Position numbers and translations under genes: made by a program. A DNA stretch of 64,000 bases from Bathymodiolus brooksi (lineage: Eukaryota > Mollusca > Bivalvia > Mytilida > Modiolidae), in NCBI GenBank assembly GCA_963680875.1, contig OY804580.1, positions 111,789,534-111,853,533 of the forward strand, read 5' to 3'. The notes below the pieces were generated by a model, which saw only the letters and a list, made by a program, of their open reading frames with translations, did not search any database and was not told the origin of the DNA. This document shows positions 59,501 to 64,000 of this stretch, piece after piece; the stretch's first letter is position 1; every line of letters begins with the position of its first letter.

Positions 59501-61379
59501 TAGTATGACGGTTCACCAGTGTGACAAGTGGCTGTGCAAAACAGTTCACGATCTGTGTTGGTTTGATCTATACGGACAAAACAATCAATTAATAGTAAAC
59601 TTCATCTTATGCCAAGGAAATCTGAATTTTTGCTCTGAAAAATTCCTGGAGCCTTGATACAATTTGTCGAGCAAAACTGAAGTTATGTTATGGAAACCAG
59701 AGATGTGAATACACATCTCTGTGGAAACCAAATTCTTTTCTTAAACCTGTTGGTTTTTTTTAAATTGATATTTCGATCTTAAAATCAGTAGACTTCTTGT
59801 TCCATTATAAAACATCAGTGTAAGTTTCATCAAAATGTGAGAAAATAAGATGTCCTAAAGGAATTGTTTAGATTTCTTTCTAAGTTATTAGGAAATCGGA
59901 AAACAACACCCCCTAAAACAACAACAAAATATAACAAAAAAATGTGGAGTCCACAGCATAACTCAGGATTGTGCTGAAATCGACCTTGACCACTTTTTGG
60001 TGCCCCCCCCCCCCCCCCACCCCCACTGGTAGAGAAAAAACCCACTAAGTTCAACAACTTTAGATAAAATTCAAAATCCCGTTGATATGCACTGGCTTTA
60101 GTTTGTGTTCAAATTATCAGAGTTCTGGATTAACCCTAGCCATGCGGGTCCCATCATATGACTGTAGAAAAAGTCTGTGACTGCATGGACAAACTTGAAT
60201 TACAAACGTACCCTATATCTAGAAAAAAATACCAAGTTCAACATTATGTCCTTTTGTGAATTTTTTATTAAAATCCTGATCAAACACCCTTCAAAATATA
60301 AAATTCTTAGATCAAAAACTGTAGAAGAAGTTAGCCAGACGGACGAACGGGTGGACATGGGTAAATTAATATGCCGCTGGACTTTTCGTCGCGAGGCATA
60401 ATAAAAAAGGAAGCAAAATGAAAAATAACCTAAATCACAATGAGTCCTTGCCAATCTAAAACTTAAAACACCCCTGCAAAAGATTTGTCGGTGTTTACTT
60501 TCATTCATAAAGTTCAAATGAAGTTGCGAAGGTGCTGGTTGATCGCAAACGTTTGAATTCAATTTTGTAACATAAAAATGTAAGCCCCTTCTTTGTCTTC
60601 ATCCATCTCAACAGTTTGATAAATTTGTGGAATTCAGGATTTAAAAAAAATCATATTACAAATCTCAGGCGGCAAAACTGGGTACGGAAATGGAGATATT
60701 TTTTTCTTTTCCAGTAGCGGATCCAAACATTCTGAAAATCTGAAAAGAATACTAGGTACATTGAAGGGAGGTGGCGGCACAAAATTTTCCCAAATTCCCT
60801 AAAATTTTAAAGGTTTTTCAATCCCCCACTGGCATTTTGTGGATTGTTGTCTCATGTAAAAAAAATTGTTTCGCTAATGTTTGTTTCGTTTTTTTTATTT
60901 ATTGATTTTTTTGGTTTTGTTTCATTTCTGTTGTGTCTCATTTCATTTCTGCTTTATCTTGTTTCGTTTCTTGTTTTACAATCACCTGTACAGGAAAGGC
61001 ACTATAACCAGAAACTCCGCTATTGATTAATACATTTAGCTGTCTTGCATATGATTGGACAGTCAAAGATGAATGAAAGGTTACCTGACATGACTTCATA
61101 CAAGATGTTGTTAGATGTTAGCATATCGCTCAAACATCTAATTTTAATTAGATTGTGTTCTTACTGCTTGCCTTTGTTAAGCTTGGCAGTAATTCTTGAT
61201 TTACCTGTTTAGTTACTGGAATCATTTTTGATTTCCGTATTTACAAATCAAGTCGTTAATGTAATAACTTACAATAAATTAGCAGTACATGGTGAACTCT
61301 TTATTTTACTCACCTGTGACATAACTTGTATGTTTATTTCTGTTATTTTTGAACCTCAAATCATTATCAAAACCACTAG
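20413..61379 (-). CDS. CPT2: Carnitine O-palmitoyltransferase 2, mitochondrial (12 exons visible; N-terminal exon(s) off the right edge)
   Basis: Exons in transcript order: 61314-61379, 55699-55802, 54795-54928, 54289-54393, 43576-43673, 42447-42593, 41589-41709, 39992-40188, 38279-38448, 36055-36283, 27714-27902, 20413-20555. All introns are GT-AG and every phase matches. The 1703 coding bases give about 566 residues to the stop, against roughly 650-660 for the whole animal protein. About 90 N-terminal residues, including the mitochondrial targeting peptide, are therefore missing. Diagnostic motifs: [49 protein letters not shown]-type [17 protein letters not shown] (catalytic His), [35 protein letters not shown] and DGYGVG. 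CPT2 transfers long-chain acyl groups from carnitine to CoA on the inner mitochondrial membrane for beta-oxidation. The introns are inflated by eight tandem arrays and many transposons. Confidence 0.97.
20721..22517. repeat. Tandem array, 50-bp unit x ~36
   Basis: The unit starts tgttaagttttcccaacacc and continues tacccaagccactggtgggt, then ttgttatgtg. Copies are nearly identical. Variants are cct/ccc near the start and actGGtggg versus actAAtggg, the latter only in the distal third (after about 21990). It lies in the last CPT2 intron. The minus strand is G-rich (ttgggtaggtgttggg). Confidence 0.97.
22741..24565 (-). mobile_element. 5'-truncated L1/Tx1-like LINE
   Basis: On the minus strand from ~24565: [29 protein letters not shown], then the frame 24209-23364 with [31 protein letters not shown] and [18 protein letters not shown]. 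This is the C-terminal RT region of Tx1/L1-type elements. A zinc-knuckle-like [19 protein letters not shown] with a following stop comes next, then the frame 23188-22922. It ends with AATAAA and an A-tail (t-run at about 22739-22750 on plus). Stops and frameshifts make it inactive. It lies in the last CPT2 intron. Confidence 0.85.
24603..24660 (-). repeat. SINE family 2 3' fragment
   Basis: aattattgtttaatgttaag then tgagcaatatttcagctg matches the 3' end of the elements at 11641 and 37500. It directly abuts the 112-bp array. Confidence 0.6.
24657..27816 (-). repeat. Tandem array, 112-bp unit x 28, derived from a CPT2 coding exon plus its splice donor
   Basis: Exact 112-bp periodicity (ttatgattta at 24661, 24773 ... 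27685, 27797). Read on the minus strand each unit is tacatcaagataaatcataa, then the coding bases for the STS...[14 protein letters not shown] segment, then gtgagtcag. The unit is therefore about 100 exonic plus 12 intronic bases. The array starts inside the authentic exon (27714-27902) and contains 28 copies of the gtgagt donor. Copies differ at only a few bases (e.g. ggactagc/gtactagc, two atttaactt copies, one atgaattat copy). 112 is not a multiple of 3, and read-through past any donor soon meets a stop ([10 protein letters not shown]). It lies in the last CPT2 intron. Confidence 0.98.
27714..27902 (-). CDS. CPT2: CPT2 penultimate coding exon (STS and [14 protein letters not shown]); source of the 112-bp array
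   Basis: This 189-bp exon has acceptor tttacag and donor gtgagt. It encodes [36 protein letters not shown] and [20 protein letters not shown]. Phase 1 in and out. The final ~100 bases and the next 12 intronic bases are the unit repeated 27 more times downstream. The donor used here is inferred from phase and homology. Any of the 28 identical donors could in principle be used only if read-through stops are avoided. Confidence 0.93.
28011..28314 (+). repeat. SINE family 1, full-length-looking copy with head type I
   Basis: tRNA-like head gggcccgggtggctcaatga (A box) and gtgtgggttcacgctcgg (B box). The shared core follows (gttggtggttctctctgggt, cctccaccactaaaactg), then ctgaaagtggcattaaacac. 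A DNA stretch between the head boxes appears expanded. RNA polymerase III promoter elements are inferred from position only. Confidence 0.8.
28315..29810 (+). mobile_element. Pearl-like non-autonomous element with ~167-bp core repeats x ~7
   Basis: Starts gaggctcaggtgagcctgta then tcgctcacctgac (hairpin-forming). It contains about seven degenerate tandem copies, each with cctatgttaaaactatgtcc, ggccatcttggatggaggtc, gaccacctaaggaccaatca and tactggtttcagaggagaag. It then has ggacggatggacgac and ends in a hairpin cacctggcctatggccaggt plus gagc. Pearl elements of bivalves, related to non-autonomous Helitron/Helentron DNA, have this layout. The family assignment is inference. Confidence 0.75.
29811..30269. 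other. CPT2 intron, nothing recognised
   Basis: AT-rich sequence with no coding or repeat signal that could be supported. Confidence 0.4.
30591..31413 (+). mobile_element. Pearl-like element with ~150-bp core repeats x 5
   Basis: Starts acaagggcaacgcaaagcgt then ggtgtataccctcgcc. Core copies carry tgaccttgacctttgacctt, gaaaatcaatagggttccag, ctcctaaggactaagtatgt and gtcaaaatccattgaaggat. They are followed by gacggacggacggacagtag and a terminal hairpin ctttcgcaacttcgttggcg plus agggg. The ends share an inverted ccctcgcc/ggcgaggg. Confidence 0.75.
31414..33074. other. Interior of the TIR element / CPT2 intron, no gene
   Basis: AT-rich. No transposase motifs or exons seen on either strand. Confidence 0.4.
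33075..33215 (-). repeat. SINE family 1 core (partial)
   Basis: On plus: tttatggtgtttcacgcccc, tttcaacaatatatcggtca, gttttattggtggagaaaac, then gacctgtcgcaagtcactga and caaacttgatcacataatg. This is the reverse complement of the core seen at 57650-57795. Confidence 0.8.
33819..34001. repeat. Long inverted repeat, ~84-bp arms
   Basis: Left arm 33819-33903 (agacagaattattctgtcgt...) and right arm 33918-34001 (...gaataattcggtct) are near-perfect reverse complements around a ~14-bp loop. Related ends recur at 34566 (aattatcagggtgaatggac), inverted relative to ttcgccctgataatt at 34010-34024, suggesting a fold-back transposon family. Confidence 0.8.
34025..34942. other. CPT2 intron, no gene
   Basis: AT-rich. 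Apart from the inverted end at about 34560-34600 nothing is recognised. Confidence 0.4.
34943..35479 (+). mobile_element. Short non-autonomous element with inverted aagtctcccaaac ends
   Basis: The left end aagtctcccaaac (34943-34955) and right end gtttgggagactt (35467-35479) are inverted. The right end also forms its own hairpin (tcccccaaactttgtttggg plus agac). The interior has gcagccattttgaaaatggc and an (aat)n-like low-complexity tail (35385-35440). It resembles the pearl-like layout but with only one core unit. Confidence 0.6.
36055..36283 (-). CDS. CPT2: CPT2 exon ([16 protein letters not shown])
   Basis: This 229-bp exon has acceptor tttcag and donor gtaagt. It encodes [19 protein letters not shown] then [20 protein letters not shown] to SQLTKEAAM. 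This is the substrate/CoA-binding part of the second acyltransferase half. Phase 0 in, 1 out. Confidence 0.96.
36456..36622. repeat. Fold-back element (inverted repeat ~65-75 bp arms)
   Basis: Left: ggagataactgtattgtatt, tgaaaatttcacggcatcaa, then gtcgcaaattgagtttactgg. Right: its complement ending acagttatctcc. The loop lies around cgatgccctagcgga. The right-arm sequence recurs as a direct partial copy at about 36745-36850, so the locus also has a local duplication. Confidence 0.75.
36860..37499. other. CPT2 intron, no gene
   Basis: AT-rich. No exon or dispersed repeat could be supported. Confidence 0.35.
37500..37875 (-). repeat. SINE family 2, long copy
   Basis: On the minus strand: a tRNA-like head (gtgtaatggttatcatgctc; B-box side gggtttgaggcc) and a body with gttgcttctctgctaagcac. 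The end is ctgaaatattgctcatttga then cattaagcaacaat. Similar to 11641-12000. Confidence 0.8.
37880..38105 (-). repeat. SINE family 2, diverged partial copy
   Basis: gatgaagataatgtctgttt, ggatttttatagtgtcagct and agcggagaagcagca repeat the body of the neighbouring element in the same orientation without its head. Confidence 0.65.
38279..38448 (-). CDS. CPT2: CPT2 exon
   Basis: This 170-bp exon has acceptor ttccag and donor gtatgt. It encodes [20 protein letters not shown] to [13 protein letters not shown]. Phase 1 in, 0 out. Confidence 0.94.
38731..39290. repeat. Tandem array, 40-bp unit x 14
   Basis: Unit attaagatgttgtgagacct then tttgaggtgatccctgcagg. Variants include gaggtga/gagatga, one ctcttgag, and small deletions or insertions in three copies. 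It lies in the CPT2 intron between exons 38448 and 39992. Confidence 0.95.
39291..39991. other. CPT2 intron, no gene
   Basis: AT-rich. A short local duplication (gttgaaatgtttgtt at about 39580-39640) is the only structure seen. Confidence 0.4.
39992..40188 (-). CDS. CPT2: CPT2 exon with catalytic His (FEHSWGDG)
   Basis: This 197-bp exon has acceptor atttcag and donor gtgaat. It encodes [19 protein letters not shown] then [20 protein letters not shown]. The His of EHSWGDG is the general base of carnitine acyltransferases and is present. Phase 2 in, 1 out. Confidence 0.96.
40306..41474. mobile_element. TA-flanked TIR element (pogo/Tc1-like MITE) whose interior is a 62-bp tandem array x 17
   Basis: The left end cagtggaacttgtgcaatcc and right end gacaggttccactg are inverted, and both are flanked by TA (40304-40305 and 41475-41476), the target duplication of Tc1/mariner/pogo elements. 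Between about 40413 and 41460 lie 17 units of 62 bp (gtacaatctgacacatttca, ctggtcccttggtgtgtcag, attagacaggttctgacatcc). The unit resembles the element's own termini, so the array likely grew from sub-terminal sequence. No transposase is present. Confidence 0.85.
41589..41709 (-). CDS. CPT2: CPT2 exon (LHGDGINR)
   Basis: This 121-bp exon has acceptor ttatag and donor gtacta. It encodes [19 protein letters not shown] to NFLHGDGIN. Phase 1 in, 2 out. It starts 115 bp from the end of the TA-flanked 62-bp array element. Confidence 0.95.
41811..41968. repeat. Fold-back element
   Basis: Left arm taaggtatttttgaaatttt plus tgaacaggttata. Right arm tataacctgttcaaaaattt plus caaatattcctta. An inner inverted pair also lies around gtttatgcttaataaaccgt. 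No coding content. Confidence 0.75.
42349..42383 (-). repeat. SINE family 1 fragment
   Basis: gcggtcagttttattggtgg plus aggaaaccgg is a 34-bp piece of the conserved SINE core. Confidence 0.55.
42447..42593 (-). CDS. CPT2: CPT2 exon ([10 protein letters not shown])
   Basis: This 147-bp exon has acceptor attacag and donor gtataa. It encodes [20 protein letters not shown] to [20 protein letters not shown]. Phase 1 in and out. Confidence 0.95.
42670..43575. other. CPT2 intron with a 5' end fragment of a pearl-like element
   Basis: 42676-42715 (gaggctcacatgagcatgta then ttgctcactcgttac) resembles the start of the element at 28315. The remainder is AT-rich with no recognised core repeats or exons. 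Confidence 0.4.
43576..43673 (-). CDS. CPT2: CPT2 exon ([14 protein letters not shown])
   Basis: This 98-bp exon has acceptor attgtag and donor gtaaaa. It encodes [20 protein letters not shown] then [12 protein letters not shown]. Phase 2 in, 1 out. The intron before it (43674-54288, 10.6 kb) is almost wholly tandem repeats. Confidence 0.95.
44001..48496. repeat. Tandem array, 61/63-bp unit x ~72
   Basis: Unit ctagacattaagagtaaaca, acaatcaatcaaatacaaca, then tggctgctacagacattatt plus aac. Two main forms differ by 2 bp: ...attaagagtaaac (63 bp) and ...attaagtaaac (61 bp). Minor forms are aatagt, aagaat, caattaatc and ctacatac. 61-bp units punctuate runs of 2-7 63-bp units. Because 63 is a multiple of 3, runs of the long form stay open on both strands; these ORFs are not considered genes. 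CPT2 intron 43674-54288. Confidence 0.98.
48497..48780. other. Unique spacer between two arrays
   Basis: About 280 bp of non-repetitive AT-rich intron separates the 61/63-bp and 31-bp arrays. Confidence 0.6.
48781..54028. repeat. Composite array: 31-bp unit in blocks separated by a gagtgagtgactgagtgttg spacer
   Basis: The unit is caccaactcagcaaggttca plus tctacctttat (31 bp; tat/taa alternates). Blocks of 1 to ~20 units are separated by about 22 spacers (cgatgtgatcattgagtgag plus tgactgagtgttgtctat). Higher-order copies are visible. A unique ctttatcaccaaggttcatc deletion junction occurs at ~52492 and ~53554 (1062 bp apart), and spacer triplets recur at about 51136, 51926, 52990 and 53801. 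The spacer resembles the 3' tail of SINE family 2 (gagtgagtgagtgattgttg at 56065, reverse strand). CPT2 intron. Confidence 0.97.
54289..54393 (-). CDS. CPT2: CPT2 exon ([15 protein letters not shown])
   Basis: This 105-bp exon has acceptor tttttcag and donor gtgaga. It encodes [20 protein letters not shown] then [13 protein letters not shown]. Phase 2 in and out. It is about 260 bp from the end of the 31-bp array. Confidence 0.95.
54795..54928 (-). CDS. CPT2: CPT2 exon (EPEVFHL)
   Basis: This 134-bp exon has acceptor attgtag and a weak but valid donor gtttgt. It encodes [18 protein letters not shown] to [13 protein letters not shown] and FRKFV. Phase 0 in, 2 out. Confidence 0.94.
54929..55698. 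other. CPT2 intron, no other feature
   Basis: Bounded by exon splice sites. AT-rich with nothing recognised. Confidence 0.5.
55699..55802 (-). CDS. CPT2: CPT2 exon ([11 protein letters not shown])
   Basis: This 104-bp exon has acceptor tttatag and donor gtagta. It encodes [20 protein letters not shown] then [14 protein letters not shown]. Phase 1 in, 0 out. Confidence 0.94.
55975..56097 (+). repeat. SINE family 2, short copy
   Basis: ctgcctcaatggtgtaatgc (A-box-like), tagatcgtgtcttagagccc (B-box region), then gaaaaattgctaagtttgca and ttaaacaacaatcactcact plus cact. The body seen at 37500 is missing, so this is a deleted form. Confidence 0.65.
56395..56652 (+). pseudogene. Harbinger-like (DDE_Tnp_4) transposase C-terminal fragment
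   Basis: The plus-strand frame [35 protein letters not shown], stop, then [19 protein letters not shown] matches the C-terminal signature of DDE_Tnp_4 transposases (R-I-H-x-x-R-A-I-x-x-x-K-x-F, then Q-I-x-x-V...L-x-N-L). At least one internal stop is present and the N-terminal catalytic part is absent. It lies in the CPT2 intron on the opposite strand. Confidence 0.65.
56820..57015 (+). repeat. SINE family 1 copy
   Basis: ggttgtgagttggaaccatg (degraded B box), cattatgtgataaagtctgt, ggttttctccgggtactccg, cctccaccaataaaactgac, then gaaatattgttgaaa and gtgttaaacacc. A 5' deletion within the core removes the gacttgcgacaggtc segment. Confidence 0.8.
57535..57797 (+). repeat. SINE family 1, full-length-looking copy with head type II
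   Basis: Head gctgttgtggtcgtgaccgt plus atggtagttgg (A box) and aagagtttgaatcccgctc (B box). The core is gataaagtttgtcagtgact, tgcgacaggtcagtggtttt and ttcaccaataaaactgac, with 3' end gaaatattgttgaaagttgc plus gttaaacac. The core equals that of 28011-28314 but the head differs. Confidence 0.85.
57800..58377. other. CPT2 intron with a 28-bp local duplication
   Basis: attaaatgtatgggcctgga plus gggaggacat occurs twice in tandem at about 57915-57978. Nothing else recognised. Confidence 0.5.
58895..59437 (+). mobile_element. Pearl-like element with ~165-bp core repeats x ~2.5
   Basis: The start gcacgctacatcgtgctaag plus aataccccc and end gccactctatgagtgggggt plus at share the inverted ataccccCACTC. 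Core copies begin taagtcgcactgtaaacagg and aagtagatgtgcagtaaacc at about 58944, 59110 and 59273. The end region has cggatggacgaacgaacaga and cggacaagg. The long minus-strand ORF here (58916-59395) is a by-product of the repeats. Confidence 0.75.
60100..60405 (+). mobile_element. Pearl-like element remnant (single core)
   Basis: A start-like ccctagccatgcgggtccca and an end with ttagccagacggacgaacgg, then ccgctggacttttcgtcgcg plus aggcataataa. The layout (GGAC-rich microsatellite, then a short terminal stem) matches the other pearl-like elements. Confidence 0.5.
61314..61379 (-). CDS. CPT2: CPT2 exon (first visible)
   Basis: This 66-bp exon has acceptor cttttag and donor gtgagt. It encodes [20 protein letters not shown] plus T, with split codons at both ends (phase 1 in, phase 1 out). 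NKHTSY just before WFDMYL is characteristic of CPT2. Confidence 0.88.
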
Positions 61380-61531
61380 CTAAAAGAAAAAGTAGCTTGT
61401 TTAATGTATCAATACAAATACCGGTAATGCATTTTCATGTCAAACAATCGTCAGAAAAATATTTAAAAAAACCAAGAAGCTCCATCAAGTCTTCAATTGA
61501 CCGCCTGGTAAATAGTATGTATAAATTGGGA

Positions 61532-61733
61532 ATTCTACTTTAAAATGTCCTTGTGTGTAGTAGAGTATAAGATCTCTGATTATTCTACTTTAATATGTTC
61601 TTGTGTGTAGTAGAGTATAAGAACTCTGATTATTCTACTTTAATATGTTCTTGTGTGTAGTAGAATATAAGAACTCTGATTATTCTACTTTAATATATTC
61701 TTGTGTGTAGTAGAGTATAAGAACTCTGATTAT
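61532..61733. repeat. Tandem array, 50-bp unit x 4
   Basis: Unit attctactttaatatgttct, tgtgtgtagtagagtataag, then aactctgatt, with starts at 61532, 61582, 61632 and 61682. It lies upstream of the first visible CPT2 exon. Confidence 0.93.
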
Positions 61734-61855
61734 TTTCTGTTTTATATGTTGTAAAACCTTTTTTGCTTGCAAGATTTATTAGTTTAAAAACAAAAAGCAT
61801 TTTCCCGTTAATAATATATAAGTGATGACAACTCAAAGGACCAAGTGAGCTAAAA

Positions 61856-64000
61856 ACTAAGATTCCACCAACTGTACATCATACATACTTATAACTAAGA
61901 TTCCACCAACTGTACATCAACTTCTACATACTTATAACTAAGATTCCACCAACTGTACATCATACATACTTATAACTAAGATTCCACCAACTGTACATCA
62001 TACATACTTATAACTAAGATTCCACCAACTGTACATCAACTTCTACATACTTATAACTAAGATTCCACCAACTGTACATCAACTTCTACATACTTATAAC
62101 TAAGATTCCACCAACTGTACATCAACTTCTACATACTTATAACTAAGATTCCACCAACTGTACATCAACTTCTACATACTTATAACTAAGATTCCACCAA
62201 CTGTACATCATACATACTTATAACTAAGATTCCACCAACTGTACATCAACTTCTACATACTTATAACTAAGATTCCACCAACTGTACATCAACTTCTACA
62301 TACTTATAACTAAGATTCCACCAACTGTACATCAACTTCTACATACTTATAACTAAGATTCCACCAACTGTACATCATACATACTTATAACTAAGATTCC
62401 ACCAACTGTACATCAACTTCTACATACTTATAACTAAGATTCCACCAACTGTACATCATACATACTTATAACTAAGATTCCACCAACTGTACATCAACTT
62501 CTACATACTTATAACTAAGATTCCACCAACTGTACATCAACTTCTACATACTTATAACTAAGATTCCACCAACTGTACATCATACATACTTATAACTAAG
62601 ATTCCACCAACTGTACATCAACTTCTACATACTTATAACTAAGATTCCACCAACTGTACATCATACATACTTATAACTAAGATTCCACCAACTGTACATC
62701 AACTTCTACATACTTATAACTAAGATTCCACCAACTGTACATCAACTTCTACATACTTATAACTAAGATTCCACCAACTGTACATCATACATACTTATAA
62801 CTAAGATTCCACCAACTGTACATCATACATACTTATAACTAAGATTCCACCAACTGTACATCATACATACTTATAACTAAGATTCCACCAACTGTACATC
62901 AACTTCTACATACTTATAACTAAGATTCCACCAACTGTACATCATACATACTTATAACTAAGATTCCACCAACTGTACATCAACTTCTACATACTTATAA
63001 CTAAGATTCCACCAACTGTACATCAACTTCTACATACTTATAACTAAGATTCCACCAACTGTACATCAACTTCTACATACTTATAACTAAGATTCCACCA
63101 ACTGTACATCATACATACTTATAACTAAGATTCCACCAACTGTACATCAACTTCTACACTTATAACTAAGATTCCACCAACTGTACATCATACATACTTA
63201 TAACTAAGATTCCACCAACTGTACATCAACTTCTACATACTTATAACTAAGATTCCACCAACTGTACATCAACTTCTACATACTTATAACTAAGATTCCA
63301 CCAACTGTACATCATACATACTTATAACTAAGATTCCACCAACTGTACATCAACTTCTACATACTTATAACTAAGATTCCACCAACTGTACATCATACAT
63401 ACTTATAACTAAGATTCCACCAACTGTACATCAACTTCTACATACTTATAACTAAGATTCCACCAACTGTACATCATACATACTTATAACTAAGATTCCA
63501 CCAACTGTACATCATACATACTTATAACTAAGATTCCACCAACTGTACATCATACATACTTATAACTAAGATTCCACCAACTGTACATCAACTTCTACAT
63601 ACTTATAACTAAGATTCCACCAACTGTACATCATACATACTTATAACTAAGATTCCACCAACTGTACATCAACTTCTACATACTTATAACTAAGATTCCA
63701 CCAACTGTACATCATACATACTTATAACTAAGATTCCACTAACTGTACATCAACTTCTACATACTTATAACTAAGATTCCACCAACTGTACATCATACAT
63801 ACTTATAACTAAGATTCCACCAACTGTACATCAACTTCTACATACTTATAACTAAGATTCCACCAACTGTACATCAACTTCTACATACTTATAACTAAGA
63901 TTCCACCAACTGTACATCATACATACTTATAACTAAGATTCCACCAACTGTACATCAACTTCTACATACTTATAACTAAGATTCCACCAACTGTACATCA
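61856..64000. repeat. Two-form tandem array (38-bp and 43-bp units), continuing past the right edge
   Basis: All units share acttataactaagattccac plus caactgtaca. Form A ends tcatacat (38 bp) and form B ends tcaacttctacat (43 bp). The two alternate irregularly: the first dozen read A B A A B B B B A B B B. About 52 units are visible and nearly all are otherwise identical (one ttccacta variant near 63737, one truncated B near 63155). It lies in the CPT2 5' region/intron. Confidence 0.97.

Larger units (their letters stand above)
58378..60992. mobile_element. Element with long (~200 bp) terminal inverted repeats
   Basis: 58378-58572 (tacaggaggggtgattgcaa, aacaagaaacgaaac..., ggattgaaaaacctttaaaa) is the near-complement of 60790-60992. 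Repeated gaaacgaaac motifs are on the left arm and gtttcgtttc on the right. About 2.2 kb between the arms holds pearl-like DNA (58895-59437, ~60100-60405). No transposase was found. It could be a fold-back/long-TIR transposon or two inverted copies of one element. Confidence 0.7.

Overview
This is eukaryotic, AT-rich, intron-containing DNA. The repeat content points to a mollusc, most likely a bivalve (possibly a mytilid): tRNA-derived SINEs with a conserved core, pearl-like elements made of ~150-170 bp tandem cores plus GGAC-rich microsatellites, piggyBac, Tx1/L1-like and CR1/jockey-like LINE fragments, and many tandem arrays. The organism call is an inference. The two gene calls rest on exon-by-exon protein similarity with matching GT-AG splice sites and codon phases.

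Two multi-exon genes lie head to tail on the minus strand. (1) A SUV39H-type histone H3K9 methyltransferase (chromodomain, pre-SET, SET) runs from an ATG at 13394 to 1980. Its last (post-SET) exon lies off the left edge or was not recognised. Its introns hold a nearly intact piggyBac transposase broken at one homopolymer, hAT-like fragments, a TIR element and a 42-bp-arm hairpin. (2) Carnitine O-palmitoyltransferase 2 (CPT2) runs from >64000 to a stop at 20413. Twelve exons encode about 566 residues to the C-terminus; the N-terminal exon(s) are off the right edge.

Between the genes (13.4-20.4 kb) are a LINE with a second LINE 3' end nested in it, another LINE remnant, three SINE copies and an AT-rich stretch likely to include the CPT2 3' UTR.

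The CPT2 introns are dominated by eight separate tandem arrays, together about 18-19 kb: 50 bp x ~36, 112 bp x 28, 40 bp x 14, 62 bp x 17, 61/63 bp x ~72, a 31-bp array of over 5 kb, 50 bp x 4, and a 38/43-bp array that runs off the right edge. The most notable is the 112-bp array at 24657-27816. Each unit is a copy of the 3' end of the penultimate CPT2 coding exon, including its STS and [14 protein letters not shown] motifs, plus its 5' splice donor and the first bases of the intron. Each unit also contains an acceptor-like site that would define a 60-nt mini-exon in the same codon phase (1-1), so inclusion would add exactly 20 residues per copy. The functional question is whether CPT2, the mitochondrial carnitine-to-CoA acyltransferase of fatty-acid oxidation, is spliced cleanly across this array.
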